Source of the DNA: Streptomyces sp. NBC_00490
GTDB lineage: Bacteria > Actinomycetota > Actinomycetes > Streptomycetales > Streptomycetaceae
Direction of reading: 5' to 3'
DNA length: 64,000 nt
Assembly: GCF_036013645.1 (NCBI RefSeq)
Contig: NZ_CP107869.1
Location: 1,922,001-1,986,000 of the forward strand
A program made the translations under genes and the position numbers. The notes under the pieces were generated by a model. It was given only the letters and a program-made list of their open reading frames with translations, searched no databases and had not been told where the DNA came from. This document shows, one piece after another, positions 9,205 to 18,262 of the stretch; positions within the stretch are counted from its first letter, which is position 1; each line of letters opens with the position of its first letter.

Positions 9205-9243
9205 ATCTGTCGGATGTCAGTGCCTCCGCCTAGGGTTCCCACC

Positions 9244-10419
9244 ATGGACAAGACGCCGCCGCCCGCCGAACCCTCCTCGGCGCCGGGGCGCCTCGATGTG
9301 GCCGATCCGGGGGCGTACGCAGCGTTGTTGGGACACGCGGACGCAGAGGTCCGCGACCACGCCCTGTTCGCCTTCCAGACCCGTCCCGAGGCGGCGATCG
9401 GATACGTCGACCGGTTGACGCCTTTGCTGGGCGACCCGGAAGCCCGGGTGCGTCGGCGAGCGGTCACCACGTTCAAGGAGATCGGCACCGCTGCGGTCCC
9501 CGCGCTGCGCCGCCTGCGACAGCGGCCCGCGACCGGGCCCAGGATCCGGGCCACGGCTCTGGAGGCGCTGGCGGCGATCGGCGGACCGGCCGCGCTCGAC
9601 GACCGGGATCTGGCCGCGTGGCGCCGGCTGACAAGGATCAAGCAGTTCACCGAGACACCGGAGAGGCCGCACCTGTGCGGATCCTGGTACGCGGTCCCGA
9701 CCGCCGACCAGGCAGCGGTGCTGGCGGCGTTCGACCTCGGTGACCCCGAGCCGGTCACGCTGCGGACCGGTGCGTCGGCCTGGAACCACGACAGTCACAA
9801 CTGGGGCCGGCGGCACCCGCACGAGCGCTGTTCCCGTGTCTTCGTCGGTCCGGCGCTGGACGGCTGGACGCTGGTCTTCGGTCGCTCGTCGCAGGACACC
9901 CACCGCATCGAGGACGCGGACGACCAGGAGAAGGCCCGCAGCGAGGTGGTGCGTGAGCGGTGCGCCGACCTGAGCCGCGGATTCGGGGCCGCGCAGTGGT
10001 ACGGCATGAGCTGCGGGGACGGCTGGACGGCCTGGTGCATCGCCGAGGGCGGAGAAGTGGTGCGCTTCTACGACGCGTTCGACGCCGCGGAGAAGGGCGA
10101 CGAGGGCCCCGGGCATCCGGCCGAGTCCGGCTACCGCCTGCCGCACGAGTACGTCGACACCGGCGACGCCCTCGACGCTGTCGGAGACATGCCGGACGGG
10201 GCGGATCCGCTGGACGTCGAGGCGTTCTACGCCGGCTACGTCCAGGTGAAGAGGGACCTCGGGATACCCGACACCTGCTACGCCACCGACATCGCCGCCC
10301 GCCTCTCCGTCGATCCCGGAGCGCTCGGGGCGAGGACCCGGGTCACGGGTACCGGGGTCCTCGCCCTCACCGCGTGCGGCCGTCGCTACGGTCATCCCGC
10401 CGGAGCGCTCACCGTCTGA
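9244..10419 (+). CDS. HEAT-repeat protein of unknown function
   Basis: A 391-residue, probably cytosolic protein. Residues 20-125 contain HEAT/Armadillo-type helical repeats (LLGHADAEVRDHALFAF, then LLGDPEARVRRRAVTTFKEIG and a third weaker unit), a fold used for protein contacts. The remaining 260 residues contain WNHDSHNWG, CSRVFVGPALDGWTLVFGR and WYGMSCGDGWTAWCIAEGGEVVRFYDA, which resemble a family of uncharacterised actinobacterial proteins. I recognise no catalytic motif. The ATG at 9244 is preceded only by a weak ribosome site. It is divergent from the MarR gene and shares its repeat-bearing promoter region. Function is unknown. Confidence 0.72.
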   Translation: MDKTPPPAEPSSAPGRLDVADPGAYAALLGHADAEVRDHALFAFQTRPEAAIGYVDRLTPLLGDPEARVRRRAVTTFKEIGTAAVPALRRLRQRPATGPRIRATALEALAAIGGPAALDDRDLAAWRRLTRIKQFTETPERPHLCGSWYAVPTADQAAVLAAFDLGDPEPVTLRTGASAWNHDSHNWGRRHPHERCSRVFVGPALDGWTLVFGRSSQDTHRIEDADDQEKARSEVVRERCADLSRGFGAAQWYGMSCGDGWTAWCIAEGGEVVRFYDAFDAAEKGDEGPGHPAESGYRLPHEYVDTGDALDAVGDMPDGADPLDVEAFYAGYVQVKRDLGIPDTCYATDIAARLSVDPGALGARTRVTGTGVLALTACGRRYGHPAGALTV

Positions 10420-10422
10420 CCG

Positions 10423-13400
10423 CTAGCCGATCACGAAGAGCAGGTCGCCGCCCTCCACCTGCTGGATCCGGTTGATGGCGAGCCGGGTGACCTTGCCCGC
10501 CTTGGGGGCGGTGATCGCGGCCTCCATCTTCATCGCCTCGATGGTGGCGATCGTGCCGCCGGCCGCGACCTCGTCGCCCTCGGCGACCGCGAGCGTCACG
10601 ACTCCGGCGAACGGGGCGGCGACATGGCCGGGGTTGGAGCGGTCGGCCTTCTCGGTGACCGGGATGTCCGACGCGGCGGCCGCGTCGCGCACCTGGATGG
10701 GCCTGAGCTGCCCGTTCAGGGTGGACATCACCGTGCGCATACCGCGCTCGTCGGCCTCACCGACGGCTTCCAGGCCCAGCAGCAGGCGGACGCCGGGTTC
10801 GAGGTCGACGGCGTACTCCGTCCCCGGGCGCAGACCGTAGAAGAAGTCCCTGCTGTCCAGGACGCTCGTGTCGCCGAAGGACTGGCGGTGCGTCTCGAAG
10901 TCGCGCGTCGGGCCGGGGAAGAGGAGGCGGTTGAGGGTGACGCGCCGGTCCTTCACCAGTCCCTCGCGCTCCTCCGTGGTCAGCTGCGGAGCGGGCTTGG
11001 CGTCCGCGCGGCCCTCGAGTGCCTTGCTGCGGAAGGGCTCCGGCCAGCCGCCGGGCGGGGTGCCCAGTTCGCCGCGGAGGAAGCCGATCACGGAGTCGGG
11101 GATGTCGAACCGGTCCGGCGTCGCCTCGAAGTCCTGCGGGGAGACCCCGGCGCCGACGAGGTGCAGGGCGAGGTCGCCGACCACCTTCGAGGACGGGGTG
11201 ACCTTCACCAGGTGACCGAGGATGCGGTCGGCGGCGGCGTACATCTCCTCGATGTCCTCGAACCGGTCGCCGAGGCCCAGGGCCACGGCCTGGGTGCGCA
11301 GGTTGGAGAGCTGGCCGCCGGGGATCTCGTGGTCGTAGACGCGACCGGTCGGGGAGGCGAGGCCCGCCTCGAAGGGGGCGTAGATCCGGCGGACGCTCTC
11401 CCAGTACGGCTCCAGGTCACCGACCGCCCGCAGGTCGAGGCCGGTGGGGCGGGCGGAGTGGTCGGTCGCGGCGACGATCGCCGACAGGGAGGGCTGCGAG
11501 GTGGTGCCCGCCATGGAGGCGACGGCTCCGTCGACGGCGTCGGCACCGGCCTGGATCGCGGCCAGGTAGGTGGCGAGCTGGCCGCCCGCCGTGTCGTGGG
11601 TGTGGATGTGGACGGGGAGGTCGAACTCCCGGCGCAGCGCGGAGACGAGGGTCGCCGCGGCGGGGGCCCTGAGCAGTCCGGCCATGTCCTTGACGGCCAG
11701 GACGTGGGCGCCCGCCTCGACGATCTGCTCGGCCAGACGCAGGTAGTAGTCGAGGGTGTAGAGCCGCTCGTCCGGGTTCGACAGGTCGGAGGTGTAGCAG
11801 AGGGCGACCTCGGCGACCGCGGTGCCCGTCTCCCGTACGGCCTCGATCGCCGGACGCATCTGGCCGACGTCGTTGAGGGCGTCGAAGATGCGGAAGATGT
11901 CGATGCCGGTGGCGGCGGCCTCCTGCACGAAGGCGTCGGTCACCTCGGTCGGGTACGGCGTGTAGCCGACGGTGTTGCGGCCGCGCAGCAGCATCTGGAG
12001 GCAGATGTTGGGGACGGCCTCACGGAGCGCGGCGAGCCGCTCCCACGGGTCCTCGGCGAGGAAGCGCAGGGCGACGTCGTAGGTGGCGCCGCCCCAGCAC
12101 TCCAGGGACAGCAGCTGGGGCAGGGTGCGCGCGACGACCGGGGCGACCGCGAGGAGGTCCTTGGTGCGGACGCGAGTGGCGAGCAGTGACTGGTGGGCGT
12201 CGCGGAAGGTGGTGTCGGTGACGCCGATGGTCGGGGACTCGCGCAGCCAACGGGCGAAGCCCTCGGGGCCGAGTTCGGTGAGCTGCTGCTTCGAGCCGGC
12301 CGGGGGCACCTCGGCGGTCTGGCGCGGGAGCTTGGTCGTGGGCTCGATCAGGTCGGGGCGGTCGCCGTGCGGCTTGTTCACCGTGACGTCGGCGAGGTAG
12401 GTGAGCAGCTTCGTGCCGCGGTCGGCCGAGGTGCGGGAGGTCAGCAGGTGCGGGCGCTGCTCGATGAACGACGTGGTGACACGGCCCGCCTGGAAGTCCG
12501 CGTCGTCGAGGACGGCCTGGAGGAACGGGATGTTGGTGGCCACCCCGCGGATCCGGAACTCGGCGACGGCACGCCGGGCGCGCTTGACGGCGGTGCCGAA
12601 GTCCCGGCCCCGGCAGGTGAGCTTGACCAGCATCGAGTCGAAGTGCGCGCTGATCTCCGTACCGGCGTGGGTGGTTCCGCCGTCGAGGCGGATGCCGGAG
12701 CCGCCGGGCGACCGGTAGGCGCTGATGCGGCCGGTGTCGGGGCGGAAGCCGTTGGCGGGATCCTCGGTGGTGATACGGCACTGGAGTGCGGCGCCGTGCA
12801 GGACGACCGTCTCCTGGGACAGCCCGAGGTCGGCCAGGGTCTCGCCGGCGGCGATACGGAGCTGGGACTGGACGAGGTCGACGTCGGTGACCTCCTCGGT
12901 GACCGTGTGCTCGACCTGGATGCGCGGGTTCATCTCGATGAAGACGTGGTTGCCGGCCGGGTCGAGCAGGAACTCGACGGTGCCGGCGTTGCGGTAGCCG
13001 ATCTCGCGGGCGAAGCGCACGGCGTCGGCGCAGATCCGGTCGCGCAACTCCGGGTCGAGGTTCGGCGCGGGGGCCAGCTCGATGACCTTCTGGTGGCGGC
13101 GCTGGAGGGAACAGTCGCGCTCGTAGAGGTGGATGACGTTGCCCTCGCCGTCGGCGAGGATCTGCACCTCGATGTGGCGGGGATCCACGACGGCCTTCTC
13201 CAGGAACACCGTCGGGTCGCCGAACGCGGAGGCCGCCTCACGGGCCGCCGCCTCGATGGACTCCCGCAGCTGCGCGCGCTCCTCGACCCGCCGCATACCG
13301 CGCCCGCCACCACCGGCGACGGCCTTGACGAACACGGGGAACCCGATGTCCTCGGCGGCCCGCACCAGCTCGTCCACGTCACTGGAGGGCTCGGAGGAGC

Positions 13401-13797
13401 CCAGCACCGGTACGCCGGCCGCGCGGGCGGCGGCCACGGCGCGGGCCTTGTTGCCCGTCAGCTCCAGGATCTCCGCGCTCGGCCCGACGAAGGTGATGCC
13501 GGCTTCCTCGCAGGCCCGCGCGAGCTCGGGGTTCTCGGACAGGAACCCGTAGCCCGGGTAGACGGCGTCGGCGCCCGCCTGACGGGCGGCCCGGATGATC
13601 TCCTCGACGGAGAGATAGGCCCGCACCGGGTGTCCCGGTTCGCCGATCTCGTACGCCTCGTCGGCCTTGAGCCGATGCAGCGAGTTGCGGTCCTCGTGGG
13701 GGAAGACGGCGACCGTCCTCGCGCCCAGTTCATAACCGGCTCGGAACGCGCGAATCGCGATCTCACCACGGTTGGCTACCAGTACCTTGCGGAGCAT
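10423..13797 (-). CDS. pyc: Pyruvate carboxylase
   Basis: A 1124-residue single-chain pyruvate carboxylase, the biotin- and ATP-dependent anaplerotic enzyme converting pyruvate and bicarbonate to oxaloacetate in the cytosol. The order is canonical. The biotin carboxylase domain spans about 1-450 (MLRKVLVANRGEIAIR start, KAVAGGGGRGMR ATP loop, EMNPRIQVEHTVTE). The carboxyltransferase barrel begins at about 530 (DTTFRDAHQSLLATRVRT, metal-binding HIHTHDTAGG). The C-terminal biotinyl domain carries EAMKM, with the biotinylated Lys at about 1090. AAGGGA lies 7 bases before the ATG. The length matches actinobacterial homologues. It converges on the HEAT-repeat gene with only three bases between the stops. 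Confidence 0.97.
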   Translation of the reverse strand: MLRKVLVANRGEIAIRAFRAGYELGARTVAVFPHEDRNSLHRLKADEAYEIGEPGHPVRAYLSVEEIIRAARQAGADAVYPGYGFLSENPELARACEEAGITFVGPSAEILELTGNKARAVAAARAAGVPVLGSSEPSSDVDELVRAAEDIGFPVFVKAVAGGGGRGMRRVEERAQLRESIEAAAREAASAFGDPTVFLEKAVVDPRHIEVQILADGEGNVIHLYERDCSLQRRHQKVIELAPAPNLDPELRDRICADAVRFAREIGYRNAGTVEFLLDPAGNHVFIEMNPRIQVEHTVTEEVTDVDLVQSQLRIAAGETLADLGLSQETVVLHGAALQCRITTEDPANGFRPDTGRISAYRSPGGSGIRLDGGTTHAGTEISAHFDSMLVKLTCRGRDFGTAVKRARRAVAEFRIRGVATNIPFLQAVLDDADFQAGRVTTSFIEQRPHLLTSRTSADRGTKLLTYLADVTVNKPHGDRPDLIEPTTKLPRQTAEVPPAGSKQQLTELGPEGFARWLRESPTIGVTDTTFRDAHQSLLATRVRTKDLLAVAPVVARTLPQLLSLECWGGATYDVALRFLAEDPWERLAALREAVPNICLQMLLRGRNTVGYTPYPTEVTDAFVQEAAATGIDIFRIFDALNDVGQMRPAIEAVRETGTAVAEVALCYTSDLSNPDERLYTLDYYLRLAEQIVEAGAHVLAVKDMAGLLRAPAAATLVSALRREFDLPVHIHTHDTAGGQLATYLAAIQAGADAVDGAVASMAGTTSQPSLSAIVAATDHSARPTGLDLRAVGDLEPYWESVRRIYAPFEAGLASPTGRVYDHEIPGGQLSNLRTQAVALGLGDRFEDIEEMYAAADRILGHLVKVTPSSKVVGDLALHLVGAGVSPQDFEATPDRFDIPDSVIGFLRGELGTPPGGWPEPFRSKALEGRADAKPAPQLTTEEREGLVKDRRVTLNRLLFPGPTRDFETHRQSFGDTSVLDSRDFFYGLRPGTEYAVDLEPGVRLLLGLEAVGEADERGMRTVMSTLNGQLRPIQVRDAAAASDIPVTEKADRSNPGHVAAPFAGVVTLAVAEGDEVAAGGTIATIEAMKMEAAITAPKAGKVTRLAINRIQQVEGGDLLFVIG

Positions 13798-13956
13798 TCC
13801 GGATCCCTTCGGCCTGCCGGTGACGCCCCCCATCGTCTCGGCAATGGCTCCGTCGTGCCATGAGAGCCGGGTCACGCGCGGATTGCCGTTTGGGGATGAT
13901 CTGCGACGGTACGGCGGTTGCACGGAGCACCACCACCGCAGCGCGAGGGAGCGGAC

Positions 13957-14778
13957 ATGACCGTCCAGGACGTCGACCGAGTGAGCTTCGCACAGCAATG
14001 GCAGGAGTGGCACCGGCAGAAGGAAGCGGTGCTCTCCGGCCCGCACGGCTTCCTCGCGATCACCGGCCTGCACTGGCTGGGCCCGGAGCCGGAGCGCTTC
14101 GAGGACGCGCCGGGAGCCTGGTCGAGCACCGCCGAAGGGGTGGTGGTCGAGCTGGCCGAGGGCGAGGAGCTGACCGTCGACGGGGAGCCGGTACGCGGCC
14201 GGTACGACTTCGGTGTCGTCGCGGAACGCGACAGCGTTTACGTGGGCGCGGGTGACGCGGTCATCGAGGTAGCCAAGCGCGGCGGACAGGACATCGTGCG
14301 CCCGCGCCATCCCGACAACCCGTTGCGTACGTCCTTCACCCGGACCCCGGCCTACGCCCCCGACCCGCGCTGGGTGGTCCCCGGCCGCTTTCTGCCCTTC
14401 CCCGAGCCGCGCCCGGTGACCGTGGGCGCCGCCGTCGAGGGCCTTGAGCACGTATACGACTCCCCCGGCCAGGTCGAGTTCGAGCTGGCCGGCGTACGGC
14501 ACCGCCTGACGGCGTTCAACGGCAGCGGGCCCGGCGCGCTGATGGCCCTGTTCACGGACGAGACCTCGGGCGTGACGACGTACGCGGCGAACCGCTCCCT
14601 CCAGATCGCGGCTCCCGACGCCGAGGGCAGGGTCACCCTCGACTTCAACCGTGCCGGGAATCTGCCCTGCGCCTACACCGACCTGGCCACCTGCCCGCTG
14701 CCGCCGGCGGAGAACCGGCTGCCGGTCGCGGTCGAGGCGGGCGAGCGGATCCCGTTGGAGCGGGGCGGACAGCCCTGA
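13957..14778 (+). CDS. DUF1684 domain protein
   Basis: A 273-residue soluble protein with the DUF1684 pattern: an N-terminal WHRQKEAVLSGPHGFLAITGLHWL segment, a middle FPEPRPVTVGAAVEGLEHVYDSPG stretch, and a C-terminal half rich in strands (LDFNRAGNLPCAYTDLATCPLPPAENRLP). The last element with conserved Asn, Pro, Cys-Ala-Tyr and Cys-Pro-Pro is the most diagnostic. Members are widespread in actinobacteria and fungi and have no assigned function. It is divergent from pyruvate carboxylase, with a 159-base shared upstream region. The ATG lies just after a GAGGGAG ribosome site. Confidence 0.82.
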   Translation: MTVQDVDRVSFAQQWQEWHRQKEAVLSGPHGFLAITGLHWLGPEPERFEDAPGAWSSTAEGVVVELAEGEELTVDGEPVRGRYDFGVVAERDSVYVGAGDAVIEVAKRGGQDIVRPRHPDNPLRTSFTRTPAYAPDPRWVVPGRFLPFPEPRPVTVGAAVEGLEHVYDSPGQVEFELAGVRHRLTAFNGSGPGALMALFTDETSGVTTYAANRSLQIAAPDAEGRVTLDFNRAGNLPCAYTDLATCPLPPAENRLPVAVEAGERIPLERGGQP

Positions 14779-14784
14779 CGGAGG

Positions 14785-14819
14785 GGCACGCTGACGGGCG
14801 GACGGCCCGTCAGCGTGCC
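14785..14819. terminator. Bidirectional hairpin between convergent genes
   Basis: A perfect 14-bp stem (GGCACGCTGACGGG at 14785-14798 with its complement at 14806-14819) and a 7-base loop lie between the DUF1684 gene and the convergent PLP-enzyme gene. The right arm covers the stop and last codons of the PLP enzyme. It can act in both directions and has no T-tract. Confidence 0.72.
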
Positions 14820-16015
14820 AGGAACTCCCCCAGCCCGGCCAGGAGCCGGTCGACGTCCTCGGAGTCGTTGTAGGGCGCGAGGCCGACGCGGAGGCCGCCG
14901 GTGTCGCCGAGGCCCAGGTGGCGGGAGGTCTCGATGGCGTAGAAGGAGCCGGAGGGGGCCTGGATGCCGCGCTCGGCGAGGAAGCCGTAGGCGTCGGTCG
15001 TGGCGTGGTGCTCGAAGGTCAGCAGCAGGGTGGGGGTGCGGTCGGCCGCCCTGGAGTGGATCGTGATGCCGGGCAGCGCGGCCAGACCCTTGTCGAGCTG
15101 GGTGCGCAGGGCGTGCTCGTGCGCTTCGAGCTCCGCGTAGGCCGCTGCCAGACGCTCGCGTCGCGTGCCCGTCGCCGTCGCGTCGAGGCCGGCCATGAAG
15201 TCGACCGCCGCCCTGGTCCCGGCGAGGAACTCATAGGGCAGGGTGCCCAGTTCGAACCGCTCGGGGACCGCGTCGGTGGAGGGCAGCAGCTTGTCGGGGC
15301 GCAGGGTCTCCAGCAACTCCGGCGCGGCGGCGAGGACTCCGTGGTGGGGGCCCAGGAACTTGTACGGGGAGCAGACGAAGAAGTCCGCGCCGAGCGACTC
15401 CAGGTCGACCAGGCTGTGAGCGGTGTGATGGACACCGTCGACGTACACCGACGCGCCCGCCTCGTGCGCGAGTCGGGAGATCGCCGCGATCTCGGGGCGG
15501 GTGCCGATCAGGTTGGAGGCGGCGGTGACGGCGACCAGGCGCGTGCGGTCGGACAGCACGGCGCCGATGTCGTCCGGGGTCAACTCGCCTGTGGCCGGGT
15601 CGAAGTCGGCCCAGCGCACGGTGGCACCGACCCGCGCGGCGGCCTGGACCCAGGGGCGGATGTTGGCGTCGTGGTCGAGGCGGGTGACGACGACCTCGTC
15701 GCCGGGCGACCAGGTGTCGGCGAGGGTGCGGGAGAAGTCGTAGGTGAGCTGTGTGGCGCTGCGGCCGAAGACGATCCCCCTCGGGTCCGCGCCCAGCAGG
15801 TCGGCCATGGCCCGGCGGGCCTCGCTGACGAGGCTCTCCGCGTTGCGCTCCCCCAGTGTCACGCTGCCCCGGTTGGACAGCGGACGCGCCAGCGCGTCGG
15901 CGATGGCGTCGATCACCGGCCGGGGTGTCTGGGTGCCGCCCGGGCCGTCGAAGTGCGCTGTTTCGGCGGCCAGGGCGGGGAACTGGGAGCGGAGGGCGGT
16001 GATGTCGTACGTCAC
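14810..16015 (-). CDS. Cysteine desulfurase-like PLP-dependent enzyme (class V aminotransferase)
   Basis: A 401-residue fold-type I PLP enzyme of the TIGR01976-like cysteine-desulfurase family. The Schiff-base lysine is Lys219 in VCSPYKFLGPHHG. YVDGVHHTAH supplies the ring-binding Asp193 and stacking His residues, and GPGGTQTPRPV is the N-terminal substrate loop. It lacks the short mobile Cys loop of IscS, so sulfur transfer to Fe-S clusters is not implied. Lyase, desulfurase or epimerase chemistry are all possible. GTG 16015 is preferred over an ATG 48 bases upstream because AGGAG lies 6-7 bases before it. It is divergent from a secreted protease gene. Confidence 0.82.
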   Translation of the reverse strand: MTYDITALRSQFPALAAETAHFDGPGGTQTPRPVIDAIADALARPLSNRGSVTLGERNAESLVSEARRAMADLLGADPRGIVFGRSATQLTYDFSRTLADTWSPGDEVVVTRLDHDANIRPWVQAAARVGATVRWADFDPATGELTPDDIGAVLSDRTRLVAVTAASNLIGTRPEIAAISRLAHEAGASVYVDGVHHTAHSLVDLESLGADFFVCSPYKFLGPHHGVLAAAPELLETLRPDKLLPSTDAVPERFELGTLPYEFLAGTRAAVDFMAGLDATATGTRRERLAAAYAELEAHEHALRTQLDKGLAALPGITIHSRAADRTPTLLLTFEHHATTDAYGFLAERGIQAPSGSFYAIETSRHLGLGDTGGLRVGLAPYNDSEDVDRLLAGLGEFLAR

Positions 16016-16223
16016 GGAGGGCTCCTGTCGTGGTTCCGGGCCGGGGCTCGAAGTCAACCCCATCCCGCGGGTGGCGGCGAGATCGCCTCCTGTGGCGCCG
16101 CGGAGGGAGGGTGCGTCTTTTCGGCCATCATTCTGACGTGCACCTGCCCAAATAGGGCGTTCGGTGGCACTCTGCGCGCAGAACGGTCACCCCCTCCGAC
16201 CCCCCACCGCAGAAGGAGACCGC

Positions 16224-17183
16224 GTGATAGGCAGACTTCGTGCCGCCCTGGTGGGCGCAGCCGCACTGCTGACCGCCGGCGTCCTCACCACGCCGGCCGG
16301 CGCCGCCCCCGACCCGGGAACCGTGTCGCTCACGGCGCAGCAACGCGCCCAGGCCTTCTGGACACCGGAGCGGATGCGCCAGGCGACTCCGCTCGACGTC
16401 CTGTCCGTCGACCGCTCCGAGGTGACGGCAGCCGAGCCCCGCAAGGGCAGGAAGACACGCATCGCACCCAGCGCCCCCGCCTCGCCCGTCGGAACGCTGG
16501 CGTTCCCCAACGGCGGCGGCGCGTGGACCGGTGGCGGCGCGGTCGTCCAGACCGCCGGGCGGGTGTTCTTCACCTACCAGGGCCGTACCGCCTCCTGCTC
16601 CGGCAACGCCGTCACCAGCGCCAACAAGTCCACCGTCCTCACCGCCGGGCACTGCGTGAAACTGGAGGGCGCCTGGCACACCAACTGGGTGTTCGCGCCC
16701 GGGTACCACGACGGGCAGACGCCGTACGGCACCTGGTCGGCGTCCAAGACCTTGTCGACCCCGCAGTGGACGGCGAGCGAGGACATCAACTACGACGTCG
16801 GCGCGGCCGTGGTGGCCCCGCTGAACGGACAGCTGCTGACCGATGTCGTCGGCGGTCAGGGCCTGGCGTTCAACACCGGCTACAGCAAGGCGATGTACGC
16901 CTTCGGCTTCCCCGCCGCCGCCCCGTACGACGGCCAGAAGTTCATCTACTGCAGCGGCACCACCTACCGCGACTTCCTGCTCTCCAGCGACCACGGTCTG
17001 ACCTGCGACATGACCGGCGGTGCCAGCGGCGGCCCCTGGTTCACCCAGTTCAACGAGGCCACCGGCACCGGACTCCAGTCCTCGGTGAACAGCTTCAAGT
17101 ACAACTTCCTGCCGAACGCGATGTACGGCCCGTACTTCGGCGCGGACGCACAGAACCTGTACCGGACGGCCCAGTCGTCCTGA
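16224..17183 (+). CDS. Secreted trypsin-like serine protease
   Basis: A 319-residue exported peptidase with a chymotrypsin-like fold. Residues 1-28 are a typical Sec signal (basic start, hydrophobic core, PAGAA cleavage region). A propeptide extends to about residue 100. The catalytic triad is His143 (TAGHC), Asp191 (NYDVG) and Ser268 (GGASGGPW). Similar Streptomyces proteins are annotated as trypsin-like peptidases near glutamyl endopeptidases. GTG 16224 is chosen because AGAAGGAG lies 5 bases before it and it begins the signal peptide. A perfect 15-bp terminator follows. Cleavage specificity is unknown. Confidence 0.87.
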   Translation: MIGRLRAALVGAAALLTAGVLTTPAGAAPDPGTVSLTAQQRAQAFWTPERMRQATPLDVLSVDRSEVTAAEPRKGRKTRIAPSAPASPVGTLAFPNGGGAWTGGGAVVQTAGRVFFTYQGRTASCSGNAVTSANKSTVLTAGHCVKLEGAWHTNWVFAPGYHDGQTPYGTWSASKTLSTPQWTASEDINYDVGAAVVAPLNGQLLTDVVGGQGLAFNTGYSKAMYAFGFPAAAPYDGQKFIYCSGTTYRDFLLSSDHGLTCDMTGGASGGPWFTQFNEATGTGLQSSVNSFKYNFLPNAMYGPYFGADAQNLYRTAQSS

Positions 17184-17202
17184 ACAGCTCCTGACGGTAC
17201 GA

Positions 17203-17241
17203 ACGCCGGCCGGCCCCGAACGTCCTGGGGCCGGCCGGCGT
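17203..17241 (+). terminator. Hairpin terminator after the protease gene
   Basis: A perfect 15-bp inverted repeat (ACGCCGGCCGGCCCC at 17203-17217, complement at 17227-17241) with a 9-base loop, 19 bases past the protease stop codon. It separates the protease from the downstream lipoprotein gene. Confidence 0.78.
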
Positions 17242-17272
17242 CGTAGCAGTAACCGTCTTCGAAGGGGCCGCC

Positions 17273-17704
17273 ATGACCGTCGTCCGCTCGCTCTTCCTTG
17301 TTGCCGTGCTGGTGGGCGGCCTGGCCGCCTGCGGTGCGGAGGCGAAACCGGCCGCGCCCGCCTGGGAGGAGCCCGCCTCCTACATGTACACGCTGACGTC
17401 GAGCGAGGGCGAACGGGCCCTCATCGGCACCTTCCGGATCACGGTACGAGACGGCGAGGTCACCACGGCGGTCGGCCTCGACGACAGCGCCCGTCGGGTC
17501 GTACGGCAGCTGCCCGACCAAGTGCCCACCCTGGGCGCGCTGTTGGAGGAGCTGGAGCAGGCACGCGGCGACGCCGCGGACACCGCGCGGGCGCGGTACG
17601 CGGTGGACGGGCATCCGACGCGCATCGAGCTCGACTGGGAGGAGAACGCCGTCGACGACGAGGTCCGCTACGACATCACCGACTACGAACCGGGCGCCGG
17701 CTAG
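17273..17704 (+). CDS. DUF6174-type lipoprotein
   Basis: A 143-residue predicted lipoprotein. A short basic start and hydrophobic segment end in a lipobox LAAC with Cys20, after which the mature chain would be anchored on the outer face of the membrane. The mature part has the DUF6174 pattern: YMYTLTSSEGERALIGTF, then VRDGEVTTAVGLD, PTLGALLEELEQAR, a DGHPTRIELD turn and a final DDEVRYDITDYEPG. Function is unknown. It stands alone between a terminator and a convergent lipoprotein gene, with two bases between the stop codons. Confidence 0.75.
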   Translation: MTVVRSLFLVAVLVGGLAACGAEAKPAAPAWEEPASYMYTLTSSEGERALIGTFRITVRDGEVTTAVGLDDSARRVVRQLPDQVPTLGALLEELEQARGDAADTARARYAVDGHPTRIELDWEENAVDDEVRYDITDYEPGAG

Positions 17705-17706
17705 CC

Positions 17707-18138
17707 CTACAACTGCTGGATGTTGCCGCCGAGTTCGGGACGGAACTTCTTCAGCAGCGCCTCGGGGCCGCTGACCACCCAGCGGGTGCCGACGAGGTAC
17801 TTGCCGCCGTAGATGGAGGCGGCGTCCAGCCAGGTGAGCTTGAACCGCTCCTCGGGGAACGTGGTGATGAGGAAGTCACCGTCCTTGCCGTGGCACACGC
17901 CTTCCCTCAACTCGTCGGCGTCCGTGCGGATCTTGACCTTGCAGCCGACCAGCCCGGCGATGACCTCCACCTTCGCGGGAGCCACGACCCCGGCGGAAGG
18001 CGCGGCCGTCACCTTCGTGGCGCTGCTCACCTTGGACTCGTCCGACCCCGCGCCGCACCCCGTGGTCAGGGTGAGCAGGGCCAGCCCGCCCGCCAGTAGC
18101 AGGCGGGCGGTGAGCGGACTGCGGGCGCGCTGGGACAC
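17707..18138 (-). CDS. Hypothetical lipoprotein
   Basis: A 143-residue protein with a lipoprotein signal (RLLLAGGLALLTLTTGC, lipid-anchored Cys28) and a mature domain of about 110 residues. Two further Cys residues, in GLVGCKVKIRTDADELREGVC, are spaced to form a possible disulfide. I do not recognise the family. The GTG start is preceded by GGAGAGG at good spacing. It converges on the DUF6174 lipoprotein gene. Exported actinobacterial proteins of this type are common, and function cannot be inferred. Confidence 0.68.
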   Translation of the reverse strand: MSQRARSPLTARLLLAGGLALLTLTTGCGAGSDESKVSSATKVTAAPSAGVVAPAKVEVIAGLVGCKVKIRTDADELREGVCHGKDGDFLITTFPEERFKLTWLDAASIYGGKYLVGTRWVVSGPEALLKKFRPELGGNIQQL

Positions 18139-18262
18139 GTACCTCTCCGTTTCGGGACGTCGGCCGGACGTATGCCAGGAGGTACGGGTGCGAGGCGGCG
18201 GGTGTTCAGTTCAGTCCGCCGCGGGGTGGACGCGGCGGCGGGGGCCCGCGAGATCATGTGTC

